Below, piece by piece: positions 47,227 to 55,695 of a stretch of DNA of 64,000 bases (the stretch's first letter is position 1; every line of letters begins with the position of its first letter). Made by a program: the position numbers and the translations under genes. The DNA lies in the NCBI RefSeq assembly GCF_001707825.1, contig NZ_LYBM01000014.1:38411-102410 (forward strand), in the 5' to 3' direction. Below the pieces are notes generated by a model. That model was not told where the DNA came from and made no database searches. It was given only the letters and a program-made list of their open reading frames with translations. The DNA comes from Veronia pacifica (GTDB taxonomy: Bacteria > Pseudomonadota > Gammaproteobacteria > Enterobacterales > Vibrionaceae).

Positions 47227-49197
47227 ATGCGAGAAAGCAAAACCCGTACATTTAAAAAGTACCTAGGGCCTGTCTATCCGTTTGCTGTGTTTATTGGCCT
47301 GTGTTTGGCAGTGTTTACCATCTCTCGCCTTGGGCTTTCCATCTGGCAGGCTGATCGTGTCAGCGAACACCATGGTTGGTTACCTATCCTACTTAGCGGC
47401 CTTCGCATTGACCTTACGTCTCTCAGCTGGTTGTTTATTCTGCCTGCCTTTATCTCCTGTTTTGTTCCTTCAAAAGGTGTGATTAACAAAGGCTGGTGGC
47501 TGATTGCAAGAGTGTGGATGACACTCGGTCTATGGTTTGTGGTGTATATGGAGCTGGCAACGCCATCTTTCATTGCTGAATACAACCTGCGTCCTAATCG
47601 CCTGTTTATCGAATATCTCATCTACCCGAAAGAAGTCTTCAGCATGCTGTGGACTGGCTACAAGCTTGAGCTATTCATCGGCTTTGTCGGCAGCATTATT
47701 TCAATTGTCGGTGGGTGGAAGCTTAGCCGGAGAGTCACCGAAGACCTCACTTATCCTCGCTGGTACTTTAAGCCTGTGGCGGGTTTTGCCGTTCTGTTGA
47801 TCATGTTTATGGCCGCTCGCTCAACACTGGGTCACCGTGCGATTAACCCGGCGATGGTAGCGTTTGCCCCTGACCCGTTGGTAAACGACCTGGTGCTGAA
47901 CTCGCCTTATTCCATGCTGTTTGCGGCTAAAAACATGTCATCTGAAATTGATGCCAGTAAGTACTACGGCAAAATGTCAGAGGAAGAAATTATTCGTCGT
48001 GTCCGAGAAAGCTCGGGCATGAAAGGGGAGATGCTCAATGCGTCTGTCCCTACGCTGTCAGCGCATACAGCACGTTATCAGGGGAAGCCGCGCAACGTCG
48101 TAATTTTGCTTCAGGAAAGTCTCGGTGCCCGTTTTGTTAAAACGCTGGGCGGTAAAGATCTGACGCCGAATCTGGATAAACTGATGACCGAAGGTTGGAA
48201 CATGACCAACTTTTACGCGACTGGAACCCGCTCTGTGCGCGGTATTGAAGCGGTCACCACCGGGTTTTCACCGTCACCGTCACGCGCAGTGGTAAAACTG
48301 AGCAATAGCCAGACCGGTTTCTTCTCTATCGCTGAACTGCTTGCTAAACATAACTACCACACCCAGTTCATCTACGGTGGTGAAGCACACTTTGACAATA
48401 TGCGCAGCTTCTTCCTTGGCAATGGTTTCCAAGAGATTGTTGATCTGCCGACCTTCACCGACCCGAAATTTGTTGGTTCGTGGGGTGCATCTGATGAAGA
48501 CCTATATAACGAAGCTGACAAACAGTTCACCAAGCTACACAAGCAAGGACAGCCGTTCTTCTCGCTGGTGTTTACGACCTCAAACCACTCGCCGTTTGAG
48601 TACCCTGAAGGGCGTATAAAAGAAACCGCGCCAACCCGAGATAACGCAGTACGCTACACAGATTGGACGATGGGAGAGTTTTTCAAAAAAGCCCGAAAGT
48701 CTGAATACTGGAAAGACACGATTTTCTGGGTGATCGCCGACCATGACGCACGTGTTTATGAGCCAGAAATGCTGCCGGTGAAAAGCTTCCACATCCCATC
48801 ACTGGTTTTGGGTGGCGGTATACAGCCAAGACAGGATGACCGTCTCGCCAGTAGCATGGACGTGGTACCGACTATGCTCTCCCTTGCCGGGATCAGTGCT
48901 GATATCCCGACAGTGGGCAACGACCTTAGCGGTGAGGTACCGCCAGAGCGACAACGTGCGCTGATGCAGTTTGATAAAAACTTCGGTTATATGACCAAAG
49001 ATGGTGTGGTGGTGATGCAGCCAGAAAGGCCGCCACAGGGGTACCTCTTTAACCGTGTCACTGGCAAGTTAACCCCAAGAGCGTTGAGCAAAGAAGAAGC
49101 TGAAACCGCGAGAGCACACTCACTGTGGGCGAATCTTGCCTACCGTAAAGGCCTCTACCACCTGCCGGGTGAAGGTATGGCGATGGCGTTTGAATAA
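47227..49197 (+). CDS. LTA-synthase-like sulfatase family membrane protein
   Basis: 656 residues: five N-terminal membrane segments (about residues 10-200) and a periplasmic alkaline-phosphatase/sulfatase domain with NVVILLQESLGARF, the catalytic Thr region TGTRSVRGIEAVT, FIYGGEAHFDNMRSFF, TSNHSPFEYP and the metal site VIADHDARVY. Gram-negative relatives transfer phosphoglycerol or phosphoethanolamine to glycans or lipids; exact substrate unknown. Terminator follows directly. Confidence 0.88.
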   Translation: MRESKTRTFKKYLGPVYPFAVFIGLCLAVFTISRLGLSIWQADRVSEHHGWLPILLSGLRIDLTSLSWLFILPAFISCFVPSKGVINKGWWLIARVWMTLGLWFVVYMELATPSFIAEYNLRPNRLFIEYLIYPKEVFSMLWTGYKLELFIGFVGSIISIVGGWKLSRRVTEDLTYPRWYFKPVAGFAVLLIMFMAARSTLGHRAINPAMVAFAPDPLVNDLVLNSPYSMLFAAKNMSSEIDASKYYGKMSEEEIIRRVRESSGMKGEMLNASVPTLSAHTARYQGKPRNVVILLQESLGARFVKTLGGKDLTPNLDKLMTEGWNMTNFYATGTRSVRGIEAVTTGFSPSPSRAVVKLSNSQTGFFSIAELLAKHNYHTQFIYGGEAHFDNMRSFFLGNGFQEIVDLPTFTDPKFVGSWGASDEDLYNEADKQFTKLHKQGQPFFSLVFTTSNHSPFEYPEGRIKETAPTRDNAVRYTDWTMGEFFKKARKSEYWKDTIFWVIADHDARVYEPEMLPVKSFHIPSLVLGGGIQPRQDDRLASSMDVVPTMLSLAGISADIPTVGNDLSGEVPPERQRALMQFDKNFGYMTKDGVVVMQPERPPQGYLFNRVTGKLTPRALSKEEAETARAHSLWANLAYRKGLYHLPGEGMAMAFE

Positions 49198-49220
49198 ACA
49201 CGGCTTTCAAATAAATAATC

Positions 49221-49246
49221 AGCCCCGCTACTGCGGGGTTTTTTAT
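49221..49246 (+). terminator. Terminator after the sulfatase gene
   Basis: AGCCCCGC-TACT-GCGGGGTTTTTTATT. Confidence 0.88.
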
Positions 49247-49755
49247 TCCCCATACAGCGAAATTATCCTCGATTTTGATTTCTTAAATTTATTACTATTT
49301 AAATATCGATATTCCTCGCAAAAAAATAGGCTTGCACAAAAAGTAAGTAGATTAATTAATTTCCAACCGATTATTTTATATTTTTCTTGAAAAAATGAGT
49401 TATTTTTACTCAGCTTTAGTATTTTTAATTTGTTTTTACGTTAATAAATAGTAATAAACACCTATCATTTATTTTTATTCTGTCGAAAAAACAGCCAGCT
49501 TTTAATGGGTGGTTTATCGTTGGTTTGCTGTTGGCAATATTTTTGGTAATAATGCCGCCTGATTCTGTTTCTATACTCGCAGTGTCTAAAAATTCGGGGC
49601 CGCTCAGTTGGCAGCAGTGGCTAATAATGATTATTTATCAGCACTGTCCCCTGAATAAAAAATACTCAATAACAGCAAGTGAAAACTTGTTTTAGTTGGG
49701 TTTTACTAAAAATATTTGTTTATTCAATAGATGGAATAAACACAAGGAATATAAA
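49247..49755. other. AT-rich intergenic region before the DUF3015 gene
   Basis: 509 bases, very AT-rich, no credible gene. It must contain the promoter of the DUF3015/DUF4105 pair. No strong inverted repeat or CRP site seen. Confidence 0.4.
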
Positions 49756-50241
49756 ATGAAAAAAATTCTGGCAGCAGCTGTAATGGCAGCAACTCTTCCT
49801 CTTTCTCACGTTGCAATGGCTGATTCTGATATCGGTTGTGGTCTGGGTACCATGATCTTTGACGGTAAATCAGGCAAAGCATTCAAGATCTTGGGTGCGA
49901 CCACTAACGGCACTTCCGGTAACCAGACTTTTGGTATCACTTTTGGCACTCTGGGCTGTGACGGTACTTCAACGATCACTTCTGCTGAAAAACTGTCTCT
50001 GTTCATCGACGGTAACATGGACAACCTTGCTCGCGACATGTCTCGTGGCGAAGGCGAAACTCTGGCAAACCTGTCTGAAGTATGGGGTATTGAAGATCAG
50101 GACAAAGCGGCATTTAATGAGCTGGCGCAAGCAAACTTCAAAACCATTTTCAGCTCTGAAAACGTTAATTCACAAGACGTTTTCGCTAACCTGAATACAC
50201 TGGTATCTGCAGACGAAGCTCTGTCTGTATACACCATCTAA
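49756..50241 (+). CDS. DUF3015 family exported protein
   Basis: 161-residue periplasmic or outer-membrane protein of unknown function. Signal peptide MKKILAAAVMAATLPLSHVAMA. Mature part begins DSDIGCGLGTMIFDGKSG and contains two Cys, in GCGLGT and TLGCDG, probably a disulfide. ATG 49756 is chosen because of AAGGA eight bases ahead and the typical signal; the longer ORF starts inside AT-rich DNA. Codon use suggests strong expression. Next to a DUF4105 gene, a common pairing in Vibrio-like genomes. Confidence 0.88.
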   Translation: MKKILAAAVMAATLPLSHVAMADSDIGCGLGTMIFDGKSGKAFKILGATTNGTSGNQTFGITFGTLGCDGTSTITSAEKLSLFIDGNMDNLARDMSRGEGETLANLSEVWGIEDQDKAAFNELAQANFKTIFSSENVNSQDVFANLNTLVSADEALSVYTI

Positions 50242-50262
50242 TAAGCGCCAATCTTATATAAA

Positions 50263-50290
50263 TTAAGTGCCCAATTGTGGGCACTTTTTT
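50263..50290 (+). terminator. Terminator between DUF3015 and DUF4105 genes
   Basis: AAGTGCCCA-ATT-GTGGGCACTTTTTT ends only 13 bases before the next start codon, so the downstream gene depends on read-through or on this hairpin as a translational element. Confidence 0.8.
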
Positions 50291-50302
50291 ATGCGGTATA
50301 TA

Positions 50303-52156
50303 ATGAAATTACGACTTGAAATAACGGCTCTATTACTGGGATGCCTATTTTTATTTCCCACCCTGTCTTTTGCCTCAGAGAAAGAGAAACTTGCCGAGCT
50401 CTCAACACACGCATACTGGTATAAGTTAGGGCATTATTTACCCAAGCCACTCGGCCGTATCGAAAGCACAGTAGATAAACCGACGTTTTTTTATTCTAAA
50501 GACGGTAAAGTCGACCCTTATTCCGAGTTGGTTGCGACTTATGACGCCTTTTACAGTGATGATCCTGAAAAGGCAAACGCAGCCCGCTGTGCGTATCCCG
50601 CACGTTATACATGGCTAGAGCAGCAATTTGGCCGCCAAGCCGAGCTTAATTGTCCAGAGATGGAAAACTGGCACAGTGTATTGAATCCAGAGGGCATGAC
50701 GCTGGTTTTCCCGACCGCCTTTATGAACAACCCCTCATCCATGTTCGGGCATACCCTGTTACGAGTAGACACCAAAAACCAGAACAGAAATAAAGAACTG
50801 ATGGCCTTTGCCATTAATTTTGCTGCTGAGCCAGACAGCCAAGACAACCCGGCACTGTTTGCCATAAAAGGGCTGTTTGGACAATATCCCGGCCGATTCA
50901 CCGTCATGCCGTATTATCGAAAAGTACGCGAATACAACGATATAGAATCAAGGGATATCTGGGAGTACAAACTCAGTCTGACAGAAGAAGAGGTAAATCG
51001 GATCCTGCTACACCTCTGGGAAATGCAAAGGGCCGACTTTGACTACTTCTTCCGGGATGAAAACTGCTCGTATCAGTTACTGGCCCTGCTGGAGCTCGCT
51101 CGTGAAGACCTACACCTGACCGATGGTTTTCACCTTAAGGCGATTCCGTCTGATACGGTTGCCAAATTGGCTCAACAAGGCCTGCTGAAGGAGACTCGCT
51201 ACCGCGACTCGTTCGGAACTCGTCTACTCCACCTATCAGAACAGATGGATGACCACTTATTTGCTGCCGCTGTTCAGGCAAAAAAAGGCAACATGCCACA
51301 GCCAGAGAAATACAGCGTTGAGCAACGGATAAAGATTTTGGAATTTGCTTACGAGTGGCTGAATTTTGAGTTATATGATGATGCGCTTGAGCGCGACGGT
51401 ACTGCCGCCATTCTGACAACATTATTGTATGAAAGAAGTCGGCTAAAAATGGACTCCCCATTTACCGAGCCACCACGCCCGGCTGCATCTCCAGAACAGG
51501 GGCATCCTGCCAATCGAATAGGGTTGGCAATGAACGTTGGCGATAAATTTGGCCCCCGCGGCTCAATGGAATGGCGTGACTCGTATCATGATTTGCTGGA
51601 CTCGCAGAAAGGGTTTGTACCCGGCGCACAGATCAGCTTTTTCGATACTCAAATCAGCATTGACGATCAGAATACTACCCGACTCGACAGACTGTACCTG
51701 TTGGATGTTATGGCACTTGCGCCAAGTACCCGAACGCTGGACAGCCTGAGCTGGAATATCCGTTCAGGCTTTGACAGACAGCCCGGCAAAGACAAGATGG
51801 CTGGCCGCTGGTTTGCACAGGGTGGCATGGGTAGATCGTGGGGAACACCAGACACCTTCCATCTTTACTCACTGATCAGTGCAGAGGTCAACGGTGGCGA
51901 GTTAACAGGGCAGGAGTTCACATCCGGTGCGGGTGTCGAGGCAGGCTTGATTTATCAGGCCAGCGACAATCACAGGGTGGGTATTCAAGGACAGTATCTC
52001 AAACTGTTCAACAGTGACGCCGAGCAGCATGCCGATGTATCAGCAAGCTGGAACTGGTCGCTAAACCGCCAATGGGCATTAAGAACCAAGCTGACCTATC
52101 AGCATTGGTATCAAGAAGAGCTGAATACTAAACTCACCGCGTTTATGTATTTCTGA
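50303..52156 (+). CDS. DUF4105 family outer-membrane protein
   Basis: 617 residues from ATG 50303 (MKLRLEITALLLGCLFLF), an alternative in-frame ATG lies four codons earlier. Signal peptide ends FASEK. Family hallmarks: NPSSMFGHTLLRVD (with conserved His), and DENCSYQLLALLELAR (conserved Cys), suggesting a papain-like amidase core, then a C-terminal part with alternating beta strands ending in Phe (AFMYF), consistent with an outer-membrane beta barrel. Function unproven. Follows the DUF3015 gene. Confidence 0.85.
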   Translation: MKLRLEITALLLGCLFLFPTLSFASEKEKLAELSTHAYWYKLGHYLPKPLGRIESTVDKPTFFYSKDGKVDPYSELVATYDAFYSDDPEKANAARCAYPARYTWLEQQFGRQAELNCPEMENWHSVLNPEGMTLVFPTAFMNNPSSMFGHTLLRVDTKNQNRNKELMAFAINFAAEPDSQDNPALFAIKGLFGQYPGRFTVMPYYRKVREYNDIESRDIWEYKLSLTEEEVNRILLHLWEMQRADFDYFFRDENCSYQLLALLELAREDLHLTDGFHLKAIPSDTVAKLAQQGLLKETRYRDSFGTRLLHLSEQMDDHLFAAAVQAKKGNMPQPEKYSVEQRIKILEFAYEWLNFELYDDALERDGTAAILTTLLYERSRLKMDSPFTEPPRPAASPEQGHPANRIGLAMNVGDKFGPRGSMEWRDSYHDLLDSQKGFVPGAQISFFDTQISIDDQNTTRLDRLYLLDVMALAPSTRTLDSLSWNIRSGFDRQPGKDKMAGRWFAQGGMGRSWGTPDTFHLYSLISAEVNGGELTGQEFTSGAGVEAGLIYQASDNHRVGIQGQYLKLFNSDAEQHADVSASWNWSLNRQWALRTKLTYQHWYQEELNTKLTAFMYF

Positions 52157-52425
52157 TATCGAAGCCACCGAGCCTGTTGTTTACCTTTGCGAATACCTTT
52201 AATTACTGATGATTGGCGCTGAAAAGCGCCAGTCTACTTCCTCTTATCACATACTACTTATTCAGGCTGTGACGGGTCAGTTTGTAAACCTATTCGCCGA
52301 GTGTGTTCGAAAATAGAAAGCGTGCTTATCCGCCTCTGGTCGCACTTTCTGGTTACAAGTTTTGAGTCAATTTCAAATTCACGCTTTACTGAACCTCTTT
52401 TTTTAGCGCAGTTAAAGGAACCTTG

Positions 52426-52989
52426 ATGGACGTCGTTGTAATTTTTGGTCCTCCGGCAGTGGGCAAAATGACAGTAGGCATGGCACTTGCCGAATCAACA
52501 GGTTACCGACTCATGCACAACCATATGACGCTTGAGCTGGTACACAACTTTTTTGAGTTTGACGATCCCGAGTTCTGGCCTTTGGTGCGCGAAATCAGAG
52601 AGAAACTATTTTCGGCGATTAAGGACAGTAATTTACCAGGTCTCATATATACGTTTGTCTGGGCATTGGATCGGGATAGGGACCGAGAGTCGATAGAAAA
52701 TTACTGCTCTGCCATCGGCGTCAGTATTAACGATGTTAAGTTCGTTGAGCTAACCGCTGATCAAGACACGAGACTGCTTCGAAACAAAACTGAACTTCGT
52801 TTAGCCGAGAAAAAGTCAAAAAATGATCTTGAGAAATCTGAAGCGAATTTACTGGATTTTGACCAAAAGCATCAAATGAATACAGAAAATGACTTCATCT
52901 TTTCCAATCATTTAAAAATTGATAATACTAATCTCTCACCTCAGCAAACAGCCCAACGCATCGTGCGTCACTTTGGTATATCAAAGTAA
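52426..52989 (+). CDS. Small P-loop NTPase, kinase-like
   Basis: 187 residues. N-terminal Walker A VIFGPPAVGKMTVGMALAE, then HNHMTLELVHNFF, resembling the AAA_33/shikimate-kinase-like P-loop kinases. ATG 52426 has AAGGA at 52415. Substrate unknown; relatives phosphorylate small molecules, some of them antibiotics or nucleotides. First gene of the variable stretch between the DUF4105 gene and ssrA. Confidence 0.75.
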   Translation: MDVVVIFGPPAVGKMTVGMALAESTGYRLMHNHMTLELVHNFFEFDDPEFWPLVREIREKLFSAIKDSNLPGLIYTFVWALDRDRDRESIENYCSAIGVSINDVKFVELTADQDTRLLRNKTELRLAEKKSKNDLEKSEANLLDFDQKHQMNTENDFIFSNHLKIDNTNLSPQQTAQRIVRHFGISK

Positions 52990-53035
52990 AAAGACTCGTT
53001 TTTAGTCCACCTCAATGTTGCTGACACGCAATTAA

Positions 53036-53140
53036 CGCTATCACTCGATAACAGATCTTGCGCGAGACATTGGGGTAGAGAAGAAACGCGTTGAGCGGTT
53101 GATAAAGAGTGACGAAGCCCCAGCAATCTCAATTGGCCTA
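53036..53140 (+). pseudogene. Possible remnant of a helix-turn-helix coding region
   Basis: One frame reads RYHSITDLARDIGVEKKRVERLIKSDEAPAIS without a start codon and directly after a stop. It looks like an amphipathic HTH (ITDLARDIGVEKKRVERLI), as in DNA-binding regulators or recombination proteins. Too short to name; it overlaps the end of the convergent zinc-ribbon gene. Confidence 0.25.
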
Positions 53141-53434
53141 TTTAAACCACACCTTGCCACCAATCATTTTGAAGGCTGGCGCACCCCTTATCAGCGTATC
53201 TCTGGCAAAAACCGCCTCGCAGTTCGGACAGGTGCAGGGAGTACGGGTAAAATCTTCGCTAATCCGCTCCTTAAAACACTTCACCAAGGCACCTTTTCCG
53301 CCTTTGCGATACTTATAGAGTTGCTGATTACACTTTTTACAGAAGATATCGACCGTCTTCGTCGGGCCTTTTTTATTAGGCTGAGCCATAGATGTGAGCA
53401 CACATAAGAATAACAACGTCAATATTATACGCAT
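53138..53434 (-). CDS. Small protein with signal-like N terminus and zinc-ribbon cysteines
   Basis: 98 residues: hydrophobic N terminus MRIILTLLFLCVLTSMAQ and two knuckles, FCKKC and CTCPNCEAVF, that form a likely zinc ribbon. The combination of export signal and zinc ribbon is odd. No family recognised. AAPAF-like C terminus FKMIGGKVWFK is conserved-looking. Confidence 0.6.
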   Translation of the reverse strand: MRIILTLLFLCVLTSMAQPNKKGPTKTVDIFCKKCNQQLYKYRKGGKGALVKCFKERISEDFTRTPCTCPNCEAVFARDTLIRGAPAFKMIGGKVWFK

Positions 53435-53676
53435 CCGGCCTGAAAATACGCGACGTTGAAAGCCATCAACTTAATCTACACAGGGTTAACCCGTCTCAAT
53501 TTATTCTGAAAACTAAGCAGTGAATTCGCTATCTTATTAATGCTGGTGTGAAGAAAATGGGCACGACAAACTTAAGACACGTGTCGGTTGGGTGCATGAG
53601 TGATGATATGCAGTGATCGCGTTCTGCCACACAAGCATAATGAACAGCTCTGGACATTATTTATTCAAGGATGACT

Positions 53677-54075
53677 ATGGCGGTATTATCGTCTTTATCG
53701 TTTCGAAGCCTGCTATTGCTTCGCTTGGCACTCGACGCAAACGAGTATGGCTGTGATATAGAACAGGACATCATGGACCTGTACCTGTTTCCCGAAAGGC
53801 TGGCTGAAAGCTACCCCGATGAGTGGCGCTCATACATCAAACGCGGCTTGGCGCGACTGAAAATTAAAGAGTCATCCGTCGCTGCCATGCTCTCTGACCA
53901 ACCTCATACCCTGAACGACGACGAAGAAAAGCTACTGGAAAAGATACGCAACGCAAAACCCCAGTTTGACAGACTGATCGCCGTGGTTGATGAGGCGCAG
54001 CGCGCCCAGCACGCCGACAACGTCAGCGCACTGCAAACCCCACTGCACAGATGGTTGGAGTGGGCGATTTCGTAA
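53677..54075 (+). CDS. Hypothetical helical protein
   Basis: 132 residues from ATG 53677, six bases after CAAGG (ATG 53671 also possible). Charged and mostly helical (EQDIMDLYLFPERLAESYPDEWRSYIKRGLARL). No signal peptide or known motif. Converges on the vsr gene, 13 bases between their ends. Confidence 0.55.
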   Translation: MAVLSSLSFRSLLLLRLALDANEYGCDIEQDIMDLYLFPERLAESYPDEWRSYIKRGLARLKIKESSVAAMLSDQPHTLNDDEEKLLEKIRNAKPQFDRLIAVVDEAQRAQHADNVSALQTPLHRWLEWAIS

Positions 54076-54088
54076 GGCGAATGTGCGT

Positions 54089-54571
54089 TTATACTATTGT
54101 ATCTTTGATGGTGAGCCCGTCACTGTCGATAGCGGCAAAGCTTGCCGCTGTATTTAGCCAAGTACATATCAACACCATAAGGCTCGTGTCCGCCAAGCTG
54201 TGCTTACCTTTTAGCGCGTACTCCCAGATAACCAGAACCCGGATATGGCTGGCGAGCAGCTTTCGAATATTTCGTTTATCCCTATCAGCGTTGCTTGTCA
54301 GCTTGTTGAACCAGAACTCACACCGGGTTTTGGGTATGTGAGACAGGTGGCATTGGTGCAGATGCCAAAAGCAGCCATTAACAAAAATGACAGCGTTGTA
54401 TTTGGGGAGCCAGATATCCGGTTTACCCGGAAGGTTAGGCGGACAGAGTCGAAAACGAAAGCCCCTGGCATGAAGGGTCTGCCGCACGATCAATTCCGGT
54501 TTGGTATCGCGTGGCTTTATTGCACGCATGTTTTTACTGCGAGACGCAGGGATAGCTTCAACATCCGCCAA
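54089..54571 (-). CDS. vsr: Vsr-type very short patch repair endonuclease
   Basis: Nicks DNA at T:G mismatches that arise when 5-methylcytosine deaminates. 160 residues from a TTG at 54571, six bases after GGGAGGG; product begins MADVEAIPASRSKNMRAIKPRDTKPE. Family motifs: RSKNMRAI, LPGKPDIWLPKY (catalytic Asp), FVNGCFWHLHQC, PKTRCEFW and VIWEYALKG. The His that in E. coli precedes GCFW (THGCFWH) is Asn here. A Vsr next to a cytosine methylase is the normal pairing, though here they are 1.1 kb apart and divergent. Confidence 0.9.
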   Translation of the reverse strand: MADVEAIPASRSKNMRAIKPRDTKPELIVRQTLHARGFRFRLCPPNLPGKPDIWLPKYNAVIFVNGCFWHLHQCHLSHIPKTRCEFWFNKLTSNADRDKRNIRKLLASHIRVLVIWEYALKGKHSLADTSLMVLICTWLNTAASFAAIDSDGLTIKDTIV

Positions 54572-54662
54572 CAGTAACCCTCCCAAAAACAATTCTATAT
54601 TTTGCGCCTTTTGTCAGGGCTGAATTGTCTAAACGGTGCGAGTAGCATGTGGATAGGCTAAG

Positions 54663-54872
54663 TTAGCCAGCAATTAGTCGGTCAATCCATTCTTTAGCTT
54701 CCGCGTGAGCTGATGGCACATCAAAGCAGAGAAGGGTTTGAAGAATGCTATCGCCAATAGAAATCGAGACCTCATAGCCACCCGTTTGTTGATCAGGGTT
54801 ATCCTCGATAACTATGCTTCGGCCTCTGTAAGTGAATTCCAACTCAGAGTGCTCGATATAATCTACGAACAT
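54663..54872 (-). CDS. Small hypothetical protein
   Basis: 69 residues with AGAGG six bases before the ATG; acidic, beta-strand-rich start (EFTYRGRSIVIEDNPDQQTGGYEVSISIGD) and a C-terminal helix (SAHAEAKEWIDRLI). No family recognised. Lies between vsr and the HNH gene on the same strand. Confidence 0.5.
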   Translation of the reverse strand: MFVDYIEHSELEFTYRGRSIVIEDNPDQQTGGYEVSISIGDSILQTLLCFDVPSAHAEAKEWIDRLIAG

Positions 54873-54942
54873 ACTTGCCTCTTAACTAACAAGAACGTGA
54901 TTAATATCGTATGCATTAGGAGGAGGGTCTACAGACTATGAG

Positions 54943-55515
54943 TCACATCGGTTTTTTAATGAAGGCCTGATCAAGTTCTTTATAGAGTTCAAGCGACTTT
55001 TCTGACTCAATCTTTATATTTTCATAAAGGCTATTTGCAATCACTCGTATGGCGTGCTTCTCAGACTCGTTGAGTTTCGGGTACTTATACTGCTCAATAT
55101 GGTTCAAAATACGCTGGCGACGGTCTTCATACTGGTCTTTTTGTCCGTGTTTGTCACAAACCTCTTTAAGGTGCTGTTCCCAGTTACAAAAGGTTTTATC
55201 AAGGTTCCTTGCCCGCTTATTACAGCTTTTGCAACACGGCACAACGTTACCGGGATGATGCAAACCAAACTCAGTGCGATTGAACATGAATAAATGCTCG
55301 ATTTGTAGGGTTTGCGAAGCCTCTTCGCAGTATGCGCATCGCGAGGCAAAATCCTGTTCTTTGATTTTAAGCCAAAGTTTTTTTCCGTTACCGCTAGCAG
55401 TGTTAAAGGATGAACCGAGGTAAAACTCACCTACTTTGGTGAGGAGAGCACGAACAGCAGTGTTCGCAGAATCAGAAGAAGTGTTATATACAGCCATTAC
55501 TACATTTTCAGACAT
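54943..55515 (-). CDS. HNH endonuclease
   Basis: 190 residues with a zinc-type HNH domain: CAYCE ... IEHLFMFNRTEFGLHHPGNVVPCCKSCNKRARNLD, where EH, N and the two CxxC pairs form the beta-beta-alpha-metal fold. Flanks are helical. Divergent from the cytosine methyltransferase gene with 180 bases between starts, a typical restriction-modification layout, so it is the best candidate for the nuclease of the locus. It could instead be a general HNH defence or recombination nuclease. Start has no strong ribosome-binding site; ATG 55497 is an alternative. Confidence 0.82.
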   Translation of the reverse strand: MSENVVMAVYNTSSDSANTAVRALLTKVGEFYLGSSFNTASGNGKKLWLKIKEQDFASRCAYCEEASQTLQIEHLFMFNRTEFGLHHPGNVVPCCKSCNKRARNLDKTFCNWEQHLKEVCDKHGQKDQYEDRRQRILNHIEQYKYPKLNESEKHAIRVIANSLYENIKIESEKSLELYKELDQAFIKKPM

Positions 55516-55648
55516 TAAGACTTGCGCATAGTAGCTTTATCTTCCAAGTTTTTTAAGCATTACAGTTTGCTTTATTGGTCAGAGAGTGTGTTTTATCAGT
55601 AAAGGCCCGAAAATACGTCCAAATAAGTAATGATCATGGATTTTTGTT

Positions 55649-55684
55649 AGCGGCTCTGTAGAATTAGCCGGCTTTTGTTTTTTT
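55649..55684 (+). terminator. Terminator-like hairpin just before the methyltransferase start
   Basis: AGCGGCT (55649-55655) pairs with AGCCGGCT (55665-55672, one bulge), followed by TTTGTTTTTTT, ending ~11 bases before the ATG at 55696. A terminator directly before a start codon suggests either attenuation or the scar of a lost upstream gene. Confidence 0.5.
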
Positions 55685-55695
55685 GAGTAGGAAGT

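Noticed and set aside
53099..53407. A 102-codon plus-strand frame opposite the zinc-ribbon gene
   Set aside because: Most of it is antisense to a protein with clear signal peptide and CxxC pairs; only its first ~35 codons look protein-like and are listed as a remnant.
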